DNA of 64,000 bases from Pleomorphomonas oryzae DSM 16300 (lineage in GTDB: Bacteria > Pseudomonadota > Alphaproteobacteria > Rhizobiales > Pleomorphomonadaceae): contig NZ_AUHB01000013.1 in NCBI RefSeq assembly GCF_000422965.1, forward strand, positions 1-64,000. Direction: 5' to 3'. How positions within the stretch are numbered: position 1 is the stretch's first letter; every line of letters begins with the position of its first letter. Positions 9,279 to 18,487 of this stretch are shown one piece after another. The position numbers and the translations under genes were made by a program. The notes under the pieces were generated by a model. It was not told the origin of the DNA. It did no database searches and saw only the letters and a program-made list of their open reading frames with translations.

Positions 9279-10202
9279 GTGTCCTTTTTTCGAGGCTTGA
9301 CGCCCAGCAAATCCCGCCTTGCCCGCCTGCGTTCGGCGTCGCTTCTTCTAGGTTTCACCCTTCTCTCGGCAGGATGCCGTTACGCCGTGCTGGACCCGAG
9401 CGGACCGATCGCCGCCAAGGAGAAGCAGCTGATCCTCATTTCGACCGGGCTGATGCTGCTGGTCGTCGTGCCGGTGATCATCCTGACGCTGGTGTTCGCC
9501 TTCTGGTACCGCGCCTCCAACACCCGCGCCAATGCCATGCCGAACTGGGCGCACTCCAACGCCATCGAAGTGGTGGTGTGGACGGTGCCGCTCCTGATCG
9601 TCATCACGCTCGGCTGGCTCGCCTGGACCACCACCCACGCCCTCGATCCCTACCGGCCGATCGAAGAGAACGGCAAGAAGACGCTGGAAATCGACGTGGT
9701 GGCGCTCGATTGGAAGTGGCTGTTCGTCTACCCCGAACAGAACATTGCCAGCGTCAACGAGGTAGCCTTCCCCGTCGATACGCCCGTGCATTTCAAGATC
9801 ACCTCCGACACGGTGATGAATTCCTTCTTCATTCCCGGCCTCGCCGGCCAGATCTACGCCATGGCCGGCATGCGCACCGAGCTCAGCCTGGTCGCCAACA
9901 AGCCGGGCACCTTCGGCGGCCTGTCGGCCAACTACAGCGGCGCCGGCTTCTCGGGCATGCGCTTCAACGCGCTCGCCACATCGGATGCCGATTTCGAGGC
10001 CTGGACGCGCAAGGTCGCGGCCAGCGGCCACCCGCTCGATGAAGCGGCCTATGGCGAGCTTGCCAAGAAGCAGGAGAACAGCCCTGTCGTCTATTACGCA
10101 CCGGGCAATGCCGGCCTGCTGCAAAGCCTCATCGACAAGTACCGCCACACACCGCCGCCGGAACACACCGGCAGCCCGATGAATGCGTCCGCCGCCAAAT
10201 GA
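9279..10202 (+). CDS. cyoA: cytochrome bo3 ubiquinol oxidase subunit II
   Basis: A 307-residue lipoprotein: signal peptide with lipobox SAGC, two membrane segments (about 50-75 and 95-115), and a periplasmic cupredoxin domain. The stretch [15 protein letters not shown] and [11 protein letters not shown] matches CyoA. The CuA ligands of cytochrome c oxidases (CxxxC, His, Met) are absent, which marks it as a quinol oxidase subunit. The GTG at 9279 has GGAG 8 bases upstream; a TTG at 9252 is less likely. It is the first gene of cyoABCDE. No clear promoter was identified in the 139 bases before it. Confidence 0.95.
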   Translation: MSFFRGLTPSKSRLARLRSASLLLGFTLLSAGCRYAVLDPSGPIAAKEKQLILISTGLMLLVVVPVIILTLVFAFWYRASNTRANAMPNWAHSNAIEVVVWTVPLLIVITLGWLAWTTTHALDPYRPIEENGKKTLEIDVVALDWKWLFVYPEQNIASVNEVAFPVDTPVHFKITSDTVMNSFFIPGLAGQIYAMAGMRTELSLVANKPGTFGGLSANYSGAGFSGMRFNALATSDADFEAWTRKVAASGHPLDEAAYGELAKKQENSPVVYYAPGNAGLLQSLIDKYRHTPPPEHTGSPMNASAAK

Positions 10203-10224
10203 CGGCATCTGTGGAGAGCGTGAC

Positions 10225-12210
10225 GTGAACCTACTGCTTGGAAAGCTTACCCTCGATCAGATCCCCTACCAGGAGCCCATCATCATGGGCGCGGTCGGCG
10301 GCGGTGCGCTGCTGGTCCTGGCGGTTGCGGCGGCCATTACCTATTACGGGCGTTGGACGTGGCTCTGGTCGGAATATCTCACATCCGTCGATCACAAGAA
10401 GATCGGCATCATGTACGTGCTGCTCGGCCTCGTCATGCTGCTGCGCGGCTTCACCGACGCCGTCATGATGCGCATCCAGCAGTCGATGAGCCTCGACCCC
10501 AATCCCGGCTATCTGCCGCCGCACCACTATGATCAGGTGTTCTCCGCCCACGGCGTCATCATGATCTTCTTCGTGGCCATGCCGCTGGTGGTCGGGCTGA
10601 TGAACATCGCCGTGCCCCTGCAGATCGGCGCCCGCGACGTCGCCTTCCCCTTCCTCAACTCACTGAGCTTCTGGCTGACCTTTTCCGGCGCCATGCTGAT
10701 CAACGCCTCGCTGGTGTTCGGCGAATTCGCCAAGACCGGCTGGGCCGCCTATCCGCCGCTGTCGGAGCTGTCCTTCAGTCCGGATGTCGGCGTCGACTAT
10801 TACATATGGGGCCTGCAGATCAGCGGCATCGGCACATTGCTGACAGGCGTCAATTTCCTGGCGACCATCCTGCGCATGCGGGCGCCCGGCATGAAGATGA
10901 TGCGCATGCCGATCTTCGTCTGGACCGCCTTCTGCACCAACGTGCTGATCGTCGCCGCCTTCCCCATCCTCACCGTAACCTTGGCGCTGCTCGGCCTCGA
11001 CCGCTACATCGGCACCCACTTCTTCACCAATGACGGCGGCGGCGAACAGATGATGTATGTCAATCTGTTCTGGGCCTGGGGTCATCCGGAAGTCTACATC
11101 CTGGTGCTGCCGGCCTTCGGCGTATTTTCTGAAGTCGTCGCAACATTCTCCGGCAAGCCGATCTTCGGCTACAAGTCGATGGTCTGGGCGACAGTCGCCA
11201 TCACCTTCTTCTCCTTCGTGGTCTGGCTGCATCACTTCTTCACCATGGGCGCGGGTGCCAACGTCAATGCCTTCTTCGGCATCGCCACCATGATCATCGC
11301 CGTGCCGACCGGCGTGAAGATGTTCAACTGGCTGTTCACGATGTTCCGGGGACGGGTGCGCTTCTCGGTGCCCATGCTCTGGAGCATCGGCTTCATCATC
11401 ACCTTCACCATCGGCGGCATGACGGGCGTTCTCCTGGCCATGCCGGGCGCCGACTTCGTGCTGCATAACAGCCTGTTCCTGATCGCCCACTTCCACAACA
11501 CCATCATCGGCGGCGTGGTGTTCGGCATGTTCGCCGGCATCAACTACTGGTTCCCCAAGGCGACCGGCATCCGCCTGTCCGAACCGCTGGGGCGGGCCTC
11601 CTTCTGGTGCTGGCTGATCGGCTTCTACGTCGCGTTCATGCCGCTCTACGTGCTCGGCTTCATGGGCATGACGCGCCGGCTCAATCACTACCCCAACCCG
11701 GAATGGCAGCCCTGGCTGATCCTGGCCGCCGTCGGTGTGGCGATCATCGCCGTGGGCATCCTCTGCACGGTGCTGCAGATCGTCTACAGCATCTGGAAGC
11801 ACGAGGAATTGCGCGACACGACGGGCGACCCGTGGGATGGGCGTACGCTCGAATGGGCCACCTCGTCACCGCCGCCGATCTACAATTTCGCCGAGACGCC
11901 ACAGGTCACGGAGATCGATGCCTGGGCCAACATGAAGGCCAACGGCGGCGGCATGTTCGTGCGCTCGACGCCCTATGAAGGCATCCACATGCCCAAGAAC
12001 ACACCAGCCGGCCTGTTGATGGGCCTGTTCAGCATCGGCCTTGGCTTCGGCCTCGTCTGGCACATCTGGTGGTTGGTGGGCGTGAGTGCCATTGCCATGA
12101 TCGCGGCGCTGCTCGTTCGCCTGTTCGATGACGACATCGCCTACATCATCCCCGCCGATGAGGTGAAGGATACGGAAATGCGGCGCCTCGCGGGAGCTGG
12201 CCAGTCATGA
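10225..12210 (+). CDS. cyoB: cytochrome bo3 ubiquinol oxidase subunit I
   Basis: This 661-residue subunit carries all redox centres. Visible ligands are H109 and H424 (low-spin haem, E. coli H106 and H421), H422 (haem o3), H287, H336 and H337 (CuB), with Y291 in GHPEVY for the His-Tyr cross-link. It reduces oxygen to water using electrons from ubiquinol and pumps protons. About 15 membrane segments are predicted, as in E. coli CyoB. The GTG at 10225 follows GGAGAG by 6 bases, 22 bases after cyoA. Its last codons overlap cyoC by an ATGA junction. Confidence 0.97.
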   Translation: MNLLLGKLTLDQIPYQEPIIMGAVGGGALLVLAVAAAITYYGRWTWLWSEYLTSVDHKKIGIMYVLLGLVMLLRGFTDAVMMRIQQSMSLDPNPGYLPPHHYDQVFSAHGVIMIFFVAMPLVVGLMNIAVPLQIGARDVAFPFLNSLSFWLTFSGAMLINASLVFGEFAKTGWAAYPPLSELSFSPDVGVDYYIWGLQISGIGTLLTGVNFLATILRMRAPGMKMMRMPIFVWTAFCTNVLIVAAFPILTVTLALLGLDRYIGTHFFTNDGGGEQMMYVNLFWAWGHPEVYILVLPAFGVFSEVVATFSGKPIFGYKSMVWATVAITFFSFVVWLHHFFTMGAGANVNAFFGIATMIIAVPTGVKMFNWLFTMFRGRVRFSVPMLWSIGFIITFTIGGMTGVLLAMPGADFVLHNSLFLIAHFHNTIIGGVVFGMFAGINYWFPKATGIRLSEPLGRASFWCWLIGFYVAFMPLYVLGFMGMTRRLNHYPNPEWQPWLILAAVGVAIIAVGILCTVLQIVYSIWKHEELRDTTGDPWDGRTLEWATSSPPPIYNFAETPQVTEIDAWANMKANGGGMFVRSTPYEGIHMPKNTPAGLLMGLFSIGLGFGLVWHIWWLVGVSAIAMIAALLVRLFDDDIAYIIPADEVKDTEMRRLAGAGQS

Positions 12211-12839
12211 CTCTTCTCGATCTGCCCGAGGCCCATTCGCTGCACGCCAAGCAGCACCCGGCCGCCCACGAGGACGACGCCGAGCTCACCGAGAAGACCG
12301 TCTTTGGCTTCTGGCTCTACCTGATGAGCGACGTGGTGCTGTTCGCCACGCTGTTCGCGGTCTTCGCCGTGGTCGGCCGCAGCTATGCCGGCGGCCCGAC
12401 CGGGCAGGAGCTGTTCGACCTGCCCTATGTGCTGATCGAAACGGCCGTGCTGCTCGCCTCTTCCGTCGCCTTCGGCTTCGTGACGCTCGCCGCCCAGGAC
12501 AACCGCAAGCAGGCGACGCTTCTCTGGATGGCGCTGACCTTCGCTATTGGCGCGATATTCATCGTGATGGAGGTCTACGAGTTCCATCACCTGATCGGAG
12601 AGGGCGCCGGTCCCGACCGCAGCGCCTTCCTGTCGGCCTATTTCACGCTGGTCGGCACCCACGGCCTGCACGTCTTCACCGGCCTCTTCTGGATGATCAT
12701 CAGCGGCATCCAGTTGGCCCGTGACGGCCTCACCGCCACGGTCCAGCGCCGCCTCGGGCTGCTCGGCCTGTTCTGGCATTTCCTCGACGTGATCTGGATC
12801 GTCGTCTTTACCGAAGTCTATCTGATCGGAGTGCTCTGA
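12207..12839 (+). CDS. cyoC: cytochrome bo3 ubiquinol oxidase subunit III
   Basis: A 210-residue membrane protein of the haem-copper oxidase subunit III family with five predicted membrane segments, the number in quinol oxidases. Diagnostic segments are [19 protein letters not shown] near the N-terminus and [14 protein letters not shown] in the second half. It stabilises subunit I and supports proton uptake; it has no cofactor. Start and stop of the flanking genes show tight coupling: ATGA overlap with cyoB and a 1-base gap to cyoD. Confidence 0.95.
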   Translation: MTLLDLPEAHSLHAKQHPAAHEDDAELTEKTVFGFWLYLMSDVVLFATLFAVFAVVGRSYAGGPTGQELFDLPYVLIETAVLLASSVAFGFVTLAAQDNRKQATLLWMALTFAIGAIFIVMEVYEFHHLIGEGAGPDRSAFLSAYFTLVGTHGLHVFTGLFWMIISGIQLARDGLTATVQRRLGLLGLFWHFLDVIWIVVFTEVYLIGVL

Positions 12840-12840
12840 G

Positions 12841-13206
12841 ATGGCAGACCACAAGACCGAGCATCTCCCCGGCGCCGGCGCCTCGCTGCATCACTATGTC
12901 CGCGGCCTCATCCTGTCGGTGATCCTGACCGGTGCGGCCTTCGCCCTGGTGATGATGCACGTGCTGCCGCGCAACGCGACGATCGTCGTTATCCTGGCGC
13001 TCGCCGCCATCCAGATCTTCGTCCACCTCGTCGACTTCCTGCACATCGACAGCTCGCTCGAACAGCGCTGGAACGTCTACGCCGCACTGTTCGCGCTGCT
13101 GGTGGTGGGCATTCTGGTCGGCGGCAGCATCTGGATCATGTTCAACGCCCACGAGAGAATGAACCCCGGCATGCCGGGCATGACCATGACCCCCGAGGCA
13201 TTTTGA
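12841..13206 (+). CDS. cyoD: cytochrome bo3 ubiquinol oxidase subunit IV
   Basis: A 121-residue protein with three membrane segments and the family pattern YVRGLILSVILTGAAFALV, then VHLVDFLHID, then a C-terminal hydrophobic helix. It is the small assembly subunit of the bo3 complex. The C-terminus is Met/Pro-rich (MNPGMPGMTMTPEAF), which is longer than in E. coli (109 residues) and has no known role. The gene sits one base after cyoC and one base before cyoE. Confidence 0.93.
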   Translation: MADHKTEHLPGAGASLHHYVRGLILSVILTGAAFALVMMHVLPRNATIVVILALAAIQIFVHLVDFLHIDSSLEQRWNVYAALFALLVVGILVGGSIWIMFNAHERMNPGMPGMTMTPEAF

Positions 13207-13207
13207 G

Positions 13208-14071
13208 GTGACCGCGCTCAGCCGCAACCCCTATGTCAGCCTTGTCAAACCCGGCATCGTCGGTGGCAACCTGGTCTCCGTGGCTGGCGGCTTCCTGCTG
13301 GCGGCGCGCGGCGCCGTGGATATCAGGCTGTTCGTCACCACGCTGCTCGGCGTGGCGCTGGTGGTGGCGGGCGGCTGCGTAGTCAACAACGTCATCGACC
13401 GAGACATCGACGCGCGGATGGTCCGCACGGCGCACCGGCCGATGGTGACCGGCGCGGTCGGCGTCCCCGTGGCCATGACCTACGGCGGTGTTCTGGCCGG
13501 TAGCGGCTTGCTGCTGCTGGCGCTGGTCTCCGGTCCGCTCGCGGCAACCGTCGCGGCCTTCGGCCTCGTCATCTACGTCGGCCCTTACAGTCTGTGGTTC
13601 AAGCGGCGCTCGCCGGTCAGCGTGCTGGTCGGCAGCCTCGCCGGTGCGACGCCGCCGGTGATCGGTTATTGCGCCGTCACCGGCCGGCTGGATGGCGCCG
13701 CCGTCATTCTGTTCCTGATGTTCGCCCTCTGGCAGATCCCGCATTCCGACGCCATCGCGGTGATCCGCCGCCAGGATTATGCCGCCGCCGGCGTGCCGAC
13801 CTATCCGTTCCTTCACGGCATCGCCGCCACCCGGCAGCGCATGCTTGTCTCCATCGGCGCCTTTGCCGCCACCTCGGTGGCGCTGCCGTTTGCCGGCTTC
13901 ACCGGCCTTGCCTACCTCTGCACGGCGGTCGCCTGCGGCGGCTACTGGCTGCACATCGCCGCCACCGGCCCCGCCGCCATGGACGATCGCGGCTGGGCCA
14001 AGCGCATCTTCTTCGCTTCGCTCGGCTGCCTTCTGGCACTCTGCCTGCTGATGGCGGTGGATTTCCGCTAA
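13208..14071 (+). CDS. cyoE: haem o synthase (protohaem IX farnesyltransferase)
   Basis: A 287-residue UbiA-family prenyltransferase with about nine membrane segments. It transfers a farnesyl group to haem b to make haem o, the cofactor of subunit I. The first Asp-rich motif is NVIDRDIDARM and a second conserved region is LWQIPHSDAIAVIRRQDY. It starts with GTG one base after the cyoD stop, so it closes the cyo operon. Its stop codon overlaps that of the convergent LysE-family gene in a shared CTAA, leaving no room for a separate terminator. Confidence 0.95.
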   Translation: MTALSRNPYVSLVKPGIVGGNLVSVAGGFLLAARGAVDIRLFVTTLLGVALVVAGGCVVNNVIDRDIDARMVRTAHRPMVTGAVGVPVAMTYGGVLAGSGLLLLALVSGPLAATVAAFGLVIYVGPYSLWFKRRSPVSVLVGSLAGATPPVIGYCAVTGRLDGAAVILFLMFALWQIPHSDAIAVIRRQDYAAAGVPTYPFLHGIAATRQRMLVSIGAFAATSVALPFAGFTGLAYLCTAVACGGYWLHIAATGPAAMDDRGWAKRIFFASLGCLLALCLLMAVDFR

Positions 14072-14694
14072 TTCTGCTCGGTCAGAGCCAGCTTGACGCC
14101 CAGCAGCACAAAGGCGCCGGCGAACAGGCGACGCATCATGGCCAGCACCGACGGCCGCGACAGCACCTGATCGCGCACCGTCGCGGCGGCAACGCCATAG
14201 ACCACGAACACCGCAAACGTCATCGCCATGAACACGCCGCCGAGCTCGACGAAACGCAGCGTCGGATGCGCATCGCCGTGCCCGACGAACTGCGGCAGGA
14301 AGGCGAGGAAGAATACCGTCAGCTTGGGATTGAGCAGGTTGAGCAGGATCGCCCGCACCGTGATGTCGAGCGCCGAAGCATCGCGGCCATCGGCCGCCAC
14401 GGCCAGCGCACCGGTCTCCTTCAGCGTCATCCAGGCCATGTAGAGAAGATAGGCGACGCCGGCCACCCGCAGGATCTCGAACGCGAGCACGCTGGTCTGC
14501 ATCATGGCGGAGAGGCCGAGCACGGCGGCGGCGAGATGCGGCAGAATGCCCAGCGTGCAGCCAAAGGCGGCGATCACCGACGCGCGGGCGCCACGGCCAA
14601 GACCGGCGCCGAGGGTATAGAGCACGCCGGTGCCGGGCGAGGCGACGACGATCAGCGAAGTGATGAGAAATTCGGGAGACATGAAAGCGGACAT
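14068..14694 (-). CDS. LysE/RhtB-family amino-acid exporter
   Basis: A 208-residue protein with about six membrane segments. The N-terminal VVASPGTGVLYTLGAGLGRG matches the family signature (PGP or PGT followed by a Gly-rich turn), and LLNLLNPKLTVFFLAFLPQFV is the conserved mid-protein LNPK motif. Members export amino acids such as lysine, threonine or homoserine lactone; the substrate here is not known. It is convergent with cyoE, with overlapping stop codons. Confidence 0.9.
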   Translation of the reverse strand: MSAFMSPEFLITSLIVVASPGTGVLYTLGAGLGRGARASVIAAFGCTLGILPHLAAAVLGLSAMMQTSVLAFEILRVAGVAYLLYMAWMTLKETGALAVAADGRDASALDITVRAILLNLLNPKLTVFFLAFLPQFVGHGDAHPTLRFVELGGVFMAMTFAVFVVYGVAAATVRDQVLSRPSVLAMMRRLFAGAFVLLGVKLALTEQN

Positions 14695-14872
14695 CGGCGA
14701 GCTCCGGTGGTTTCGCCCTACCCTGTCGCCGCCGAACGACCGAAGCCACCCGATTTCAGAAACAACGCCGTCGAGCCGATCGAATAGCCTAACCGAGCTC
14801 TATATCCAGTAGCCTTGCGGATGGCAGTTCGACACAGCGCCGCGGTTCGGTAAGATATTGAAATATATAGAT

Positions 14873-14902
14873 TGTCATCCTTGCGAAAGCGAGGACCTCA
14901 GG
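14873..14902 (+). repeat. dispersed hairpin repeat, copy A
   Basis: The copy begins TGTCATCCTTGCGAAAGC and ends GAGGACCTCAGG. The inner part CCTTGC-GAAA-GCGAGG folds as a hairpin with a GAAA loop. It is the left arm of an inverted pair with copy B. The left flank is AATATATAG. Confidence 0.85.
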
Positions 14903-15019
14903 ACGAAAAGGTGACCAGGGCTGTATCAGGCTCCAATAGAAGCAAGGTGAGCCAACATCTACCTTCACTCTGTTGGATTGGGTGAGGGCGCTCTATAGCA
15001 ACCATCTCGCCCCATCCTG

Positions 15020-15049
15020 CCTGAGGTCCTCGCTTTCGCAAGGAAGACA
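15020..15049 (-). repeat. dispersed hairpin repeat, copy B
   Basis: The reverse complement of copy A with one change (TGTCTTCC in place of TGTCATCC). With copy A it bounds about 117 bases that contain no gene, so the pair looks like a small element with terminal inverted repeats. The outer flank is TTTATATATAGG, mirroring the TA-rich flank of copy A. Confidence 0.85.
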
Positions 15050-15103
15050 GATTTATATATAGGAAACAAATACATAGCGAACAGTAAACGTTGCCTCCTA
15101 GCG

Positions 15104-15131
15104 TTATTCTCGCGCAAGCGCAGGACCTCCA
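15104..15131 (+). repeat. dispersed hairpin repeat, degenerate copy C
   Basis: TTATTCTCGCGCAAGCGCAGGACCTCC keeps the hairpin (CGCGCAAGCGCAGG) and the GGACCTC tail but has lost the exact left end. It probably descends from the same family as copies A and B, about 55 bases from copy B. Confidence 0.5.
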
Positions 15132-15183
15132 GCAAAATAATGCTCAACGTCGAAACAAGGCCAGGATTCCAGCGGCGCCTTTG

Positions 15184-15783
15184 TCAGGGCGTGCAAACAA
15201 AAGCATTGTTCTCCCGGACAGGAATCGTAGGTGCCATCACCACAGGCCCGGCAAGTCCAGAAAACTGCCGGGCTGCTGCCTGCCCCTCTCCCAGATCCCT
15301 GCGTAATTCAAAGCCGTCCTTCTCACCCTTGTACACGTAGGTTCCGACGTAGGATACAGTCCCAGGGGCCGCGTAGAACGCCGCCGCATCGGTTACGATT
15401 CTGTCAGGCGCTGAAAAGCGGTTCAGAACGAAGTAACCTGGATCGACGATGAAAGCCGAGAATTTCGGAGCGCCGATCTTGGTTGTATCGAGCAGACTTT
15501 CTGTATGGTTGAAGCGCCAACAGTTGCCTTTATTACGACCGGCGACCGCATCATATTCTTCAAAATTAAGCGTGGCCGGCCTCGCCATCGAGCCGCCCGG
15601 CCACGGGCTTTGTAACTCGCCCCCGTAGAGAAGTACGGCCTTCTCCGAAGTGGGTCGGTAATGCTGGCTAACATCCAGCTCACGCACGTTATTCAACCCG
15701 GCACAGCCTGATAGGGCTGACAGAAATTCCAGCAGAACCACAGCCGCCGCCGAGGGGCCAGCACGACGCTTCATCATCACCAT
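15184..15783 (-). CDS. putative lipoprotein of unknown function
   Basis: A 199-residue protein beginning with a signal peptide and lipobox LSGC (cysteine near residue 27), so it is predicted to be lipid-anchored to the outer or inner membrane. No domain was recognised. The body has aromatic-rich beta-like stretches such as AFIVDPGYFVLNRF and GTVSYVGTYVYKGEKDGFEL, resembling small secreted beta proteins. Three in-frame ATG codons lie at the start (15783, 15777, 15774); the first is used. The 3' end borders the repeat cluster. It is probably a single-gene unit upstream of, and on the same strand as, the repeats. Confidence 0.65.
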   Translation of the reverse strand: MVMMKRRAGPSAAAVVLLEFLSALSGCAGLNNVRELDVSQHYRPTSEKAVLLYGGELQSPWPGGSMARPATLNFEEYDAVAGRNKGNCWRFNHTESLLDTTKIGAPKFSAFIVDPGYFVLNRFSAPDRIVTDAAAFYAAPGTVSYVGTYVYKGEKDGFELRRDLGEGQAAARQFSGLAGPVVMAPTIPVRENNAFVCTP

Positions 15784-15895
15784 CCGAAATGCTCAAAGCC
15801 GAATACGGCAAATCAGATGGCACACTCTGGGTCGGGCAGTCGATGCACTCTTCGACACGGTCCCGAGCTGGAGGCACTGCCTGAAGAAAGCACCC

Positions 15896-15928
15896 AAAAC
15901 GAAACCGGGCGGCCTTTCGACCGCCCGG
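15896..15928 (-). terminator. rho-independent terminator after the malic enzyme gene
   Basis: On the minus strand the 8-bp stem CCGGGCGG / CCGCCCGG is followed by TTTCGTTTT. It lies 28 bases beyond the maeA stop codon. Confidence 0.8.
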
Positions 15929-15955
15929 CTCAATTCACTCAGCTACGGTCGTGGT

Positions 15956-17644
15956 TCACACCAGCGACTTGTACTCGGGCACCCACACCTTGGCCTTGAT
16001 GGCGGCCTTGATGGCAGCGTCGTCCATCTTTGGGGCCAGGCCCTCGGCCATCGCCTGCTTGGCGACGGCGACGGCGATGTAGGAGGAAACCTCGCGCATG
16101 CGGTCCAGCGTCGGCAGCAGCTTGTCGCCCGGCTTGGACTTGGCCGGCGACAGCTCGGCGAGCGAGCGGGCAGCGGCCAGGAACATGGCATCCGTCACGC
16201 GCTTGGCGCCAACGGCCAGCGTGCCGAGGCCAACGCCCGGGAAGATGTAGGAGTTGTTGGTCTGGGCGAAGTGGTAGGTCTTGCCTTCGAACTCGAAGGG
16301 CAGGAACGGCGAGCCCGTGCCAATGATGGCGCGTCCCTCGGTCCACTTGATGACGTCCGACGGCTGAGCCTCGACGCAGGAGGTCGGGTTCGACAGCGGG
16401 AAGACGATCGGACGCTCGGTGTGCTTGGCGATCTCGCGGATGATTTCTTCCGTGAAGACGCCCGGCTGGCCGGACACGCCGACGAGCACGGTCGGCTTGG
16501 CGTTCTTGATCACTTCATAGAGCGAAGCCTTGCCGGCCTCGGCAACGTCCCAGCCGTCGATGATCTTGCTGTCCTGACGGAAGCCGAGCTGGAAGGTGTC
16601 GAGGTTCGGGGTCTTCTCGGTGACCAGGCCGTAGCGGCCGACGATGAAGAAGCGCTTGCGGGCTTCCGCGTCGGAAAGGCCTTCCGAAACCATGGCCATG
16701 CGGATCAGGTCGGCGATGCCGATGCCGGCCGAGCCACCGCCGAGGATGGCGACGCGCTGGTCCTTGAGCGGCTTGCCGGTGATCTGGATGGCCGCCAGGA
16801 GCGTGCCGGTGGCAACCGAAGCGGTGCCCTGGATATCGTCGTTGAACGTGCAGAGCTCGTCACGATACTTGTCGAGCAGGCGGTTGGCGTTGTTCTTGTG
16901 GAAGTCTTCCCACTGCAGGAGAACGTTCGGCCAGCGCTTCTTCACGGCCTTCACGAACTGGTCGATGAAGCTGTCGTATTCCTCGCCCCGGACGCGCTCA
17001 TGCTTCCAGCCGAAATAGAGCGGATCGGCGATGCGCTCGGCGTTGTTGGTGCCGGTGTCGAGCGTGATCGGCAGCACGGTGTCGGGGGCGATACCACCGC
17101 AACCGGTGTAGATGGCCAGCTTGCCGACCGGGATGCCCATGCCACCGACGCCCTGGTCGCCCAGGCCGAGGATGCGCTCGCCGTCGGTGACGACGATGCA
17201 CTCGACGTTGTCATAGCGCGGGTTGGCCAGGATCTCGTCCATTTTGGCGCGGTTCGGATAGGAGATGAACAGGCCACGCGGACGACGGATGATGTGGTGA
17301 TACTGCTGGCAGCCGGCGCCGACGGTCGGCGTATAGATCATCGGCAGCAGTTCATCGAGGTTGCGAGTGATCACCGCGAAGTAAAGCGTCTCGTTGGCGT
17401 CCTGCAGGTCGCGCAGGTAGACGTAACGGTCGAGATTGGTCGGCAGCGCGCGGATGGTCTCAAGGCTGCGGGCAACCTGCGTGTCGAGCGTCTCGACTGC
17501 GTCGCCGAAATAACCGTTGAGCTTGAAGGCGTCGCGCTCAGCCTGGGTGAAGGCCGTGCCCTTGTTCAGCAACGGGTCTTCGATGAGGGCCTGGCTCGTG
17601 GGGATCGCCTTGGCGGGGGCGCCCTTGAGGATCACGTCGGTCAT
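15956..17644 (-). CDS. maeA: NAD-dependent malic enzyme
   Basis: A 562-residue enzyme of the MaeA/SfcA type (E. coli MaeA is 565), which decarboxylates malate to pyruvate with NAD+. Visible are the malate-site region MIYTPTVGAGCQQY, the metal-binding stretch LQWEDFHKNNA with VFNDDIQGTA-like TFNDDIQGTASVA, and the Rossmann motif AILGGGSAGIGIADLI. The C-terminal short multidomain form with phosphotransacetylase fusion, common in rhizobial DME/TME, is absent; this is the short bacterial/eukaryal-type enzyme. The ATG at 17644 has GGAG 6 bases upstream; ATG 17656 is possible. It is monocistronic with its own terminator. Confidence 0.94.
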   Translation of the reverse strand: MTDVILKGAPAKAIPTSQALIEDPLLNKGTAFTQAERDAFKLNGYFGDAVETLDTQVARSLETIRALPTNLDRYVYLRDLQDANETLYFAVITRNLDELLPMIYTPTVGAGCQQYHHIIRRPRGLFISYPNRAKMDEILANPRYDNVECIVVTDGERILGLGDQGVGGMGIPVGKLAIYTGCGGIAPDTVLPITLDTGTNNAERIADPLYFGWKHERVRGEEYDSFIDQFVKAVKKRWPNVLLQWEDFHKNNANRLLDKYRDELCTFNDDIQGTASVATGTLLAAIQITGKPLKDQRVAILGGGSAGIGIADLIRMAMVSEGLSDAEARKRFFIVGRYGLVTEKTPNLDTFQLGFRQDSKIIDGWDVAEAGKASLYEVIKNAKPTVLVGVSGQPGVFTEEIIREIAKHTERPIVFPLSNPTSCVEAQPSDVIKWTEGRAIIGTGSPFLPFEFEGKTYHFAQTNNSYIFPGVGLGTLAVGAKRVTDAMFLAAARSLAELSPAKSKPGDKLLPTLDRMREVSSYIAVAVAKQAMAEGLAPKMDDAAIKAAIKAKVWVPEYKSLV

Positions 17645-18011
17645 CTGATGCTCCATCCTTCTCAGTGTCGAACCGGGCCCGCCATTTTGGCGGAACACCC
17701 GCGGGTTGGCGCGGTCGCCTCCCCCCGCTTTTCGGGGTCTTAGTGCCCCTTTTGCATCAGAAAATCTTCCGTAGAAACACGACGTCGTCTTTGCCCGCAG
17801 GAGCTTAAACAGTTAAATCGGGGAGCGAGAGACTACTATATCGATGTAGTTGGCACTCATTGGCAGAAACACGACATCGATCCGGCACGCATTTTCAAGG
17901 CGGCAAGGCCTCTTTCTTCAGGAAAACTCCGGATATCCAGGGGCTCTTCACGGTCTGGCAAGGTGATTGCAAAGGACGACGGAAACTCGACACGAAGACC
18001 GGAAACAAACC
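17645..18011. other. divergent intergenic region maeA/cowN
   Basis: 367 bases between divergent genes. The only strong element is the sigma-54-type promoter next to cowN. The single TGT in the 260 bases upstream has no ACA ten bases further on, so a standard NifA upstream site (TGT-N10-ACA) was not found. TTGGCACTCATTGGCAG near 17854 resembles half of a sigma-54 site but has the wrong spacing. Confidence 0.5.
17955..17971 (+). promoter_or_regulatory. sigma-54 (RpoN) promoter of cowN
   Basis: CTGGCAAGGTGATTGCA matches the -24/-12 consensus: GG at 17957-17958, GC at 17969-17970, with exactly 10 bases between them and an intact TTGC. Transcription would start near 17982, 30 bases before the cowN start codon. 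Sigma-54 control fits a nitrogen-fixation gene. Confidence 0.75.
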
Positions 18012-18314
18012 ATGCCGTCCACCGACCATCCCGCCACCAACCGCTACGTCACCTTCCAGGGCATCGACTTCGAGGGCAACATCGAGGCTGTGCTCGTCCA
18101 TCTCCGCCGCTACATCGACGATCCCGCCGTCGCCAATCCCTTCTGGGAGCGTTTCCGCCAGCGCCTCGCGACGGCCGAACAGGCGGAGCGGCCGATGGCC
18201 GACCGGCTGCTGTTGATGCACGCCCACCTCTATTACATGGCCGAGCTGTTCGAGGATAACGACGACACGGATGCCCTCGTCGCTCTCCATCGCCTGGAAG
18301 ACCAATGCTTTTAA
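18012..18314 (+). CDS. cowN: CowN, sustains nitrogen fixation in the presence of CO
   Basis: A 100-residue soluble protein matching the CowN family in length and in the segments NRYVTFQGIDFEGN, DDPAVANPFWERFRQRL, ADRLLLMHAHLYYMAELFE and ALVALHRLEDQCF. CowN protects molybdenum nitrogenase activity from inhibition by carbon monoxide; it was identified in Rhodospirillum and Rhodobacter. The ATG at 18012 is favoured because it lies 30 bases after the predicted start of the sigma-54 transcript; an upstream ATG (17967) would lie inside the promoter and is excluded. It stands alone, with no nif genes in the window, so it implies a diazotroph whose nif cluster is elsewhere. Confidence 0.9.
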   Translation: MPSTDHPATNRYVTFQGIDFEGNIEAVLVHLRRYIDDPAVANPFWERFRQRLATAEQAERPMADRLLLMHAHLYYMAELFEDNDDTDALVALHRLEDQCF

Positions 18315-18487
18315 GAATTGTTCGCAGTTCAACCTACGGCACTGGCCGTCAACAACAACAATAGAACGCAGAATCATTCTCTTTGCGTGTCATATAAAAT
18401 TCATATGATTACTTCACGGGATTTAGACCTCATTAAGCGGAGGCCGGCTTATTCATCGCGAAAATCGACAGCACTGAGGTCAATACG

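Larger units (their letters stand above)
14695..15183. other. intergenic region carrying hairpin repeats
   Basis: 489 bases without a credible gene. It contains two inverted copies of the dispersed 30-bp repeat (14873-14902 and 15020-15049) with (TA)n-rich outer flanks, and a degenerate third copy near 15104-15131. The remainder shows nothing recognisable. Confidence 0.6.

Noticed and set aside
16271-17743. 490-residue plus-strand frame opposite maeA
   Set aside because: It is antisense to the conserved malic enzyme and has no motif or ribosome site.
17700-17954. NifA upstream site before cowN
   Set aside because: The only TGT in this stretch has no ACA at the required 10-base distance.
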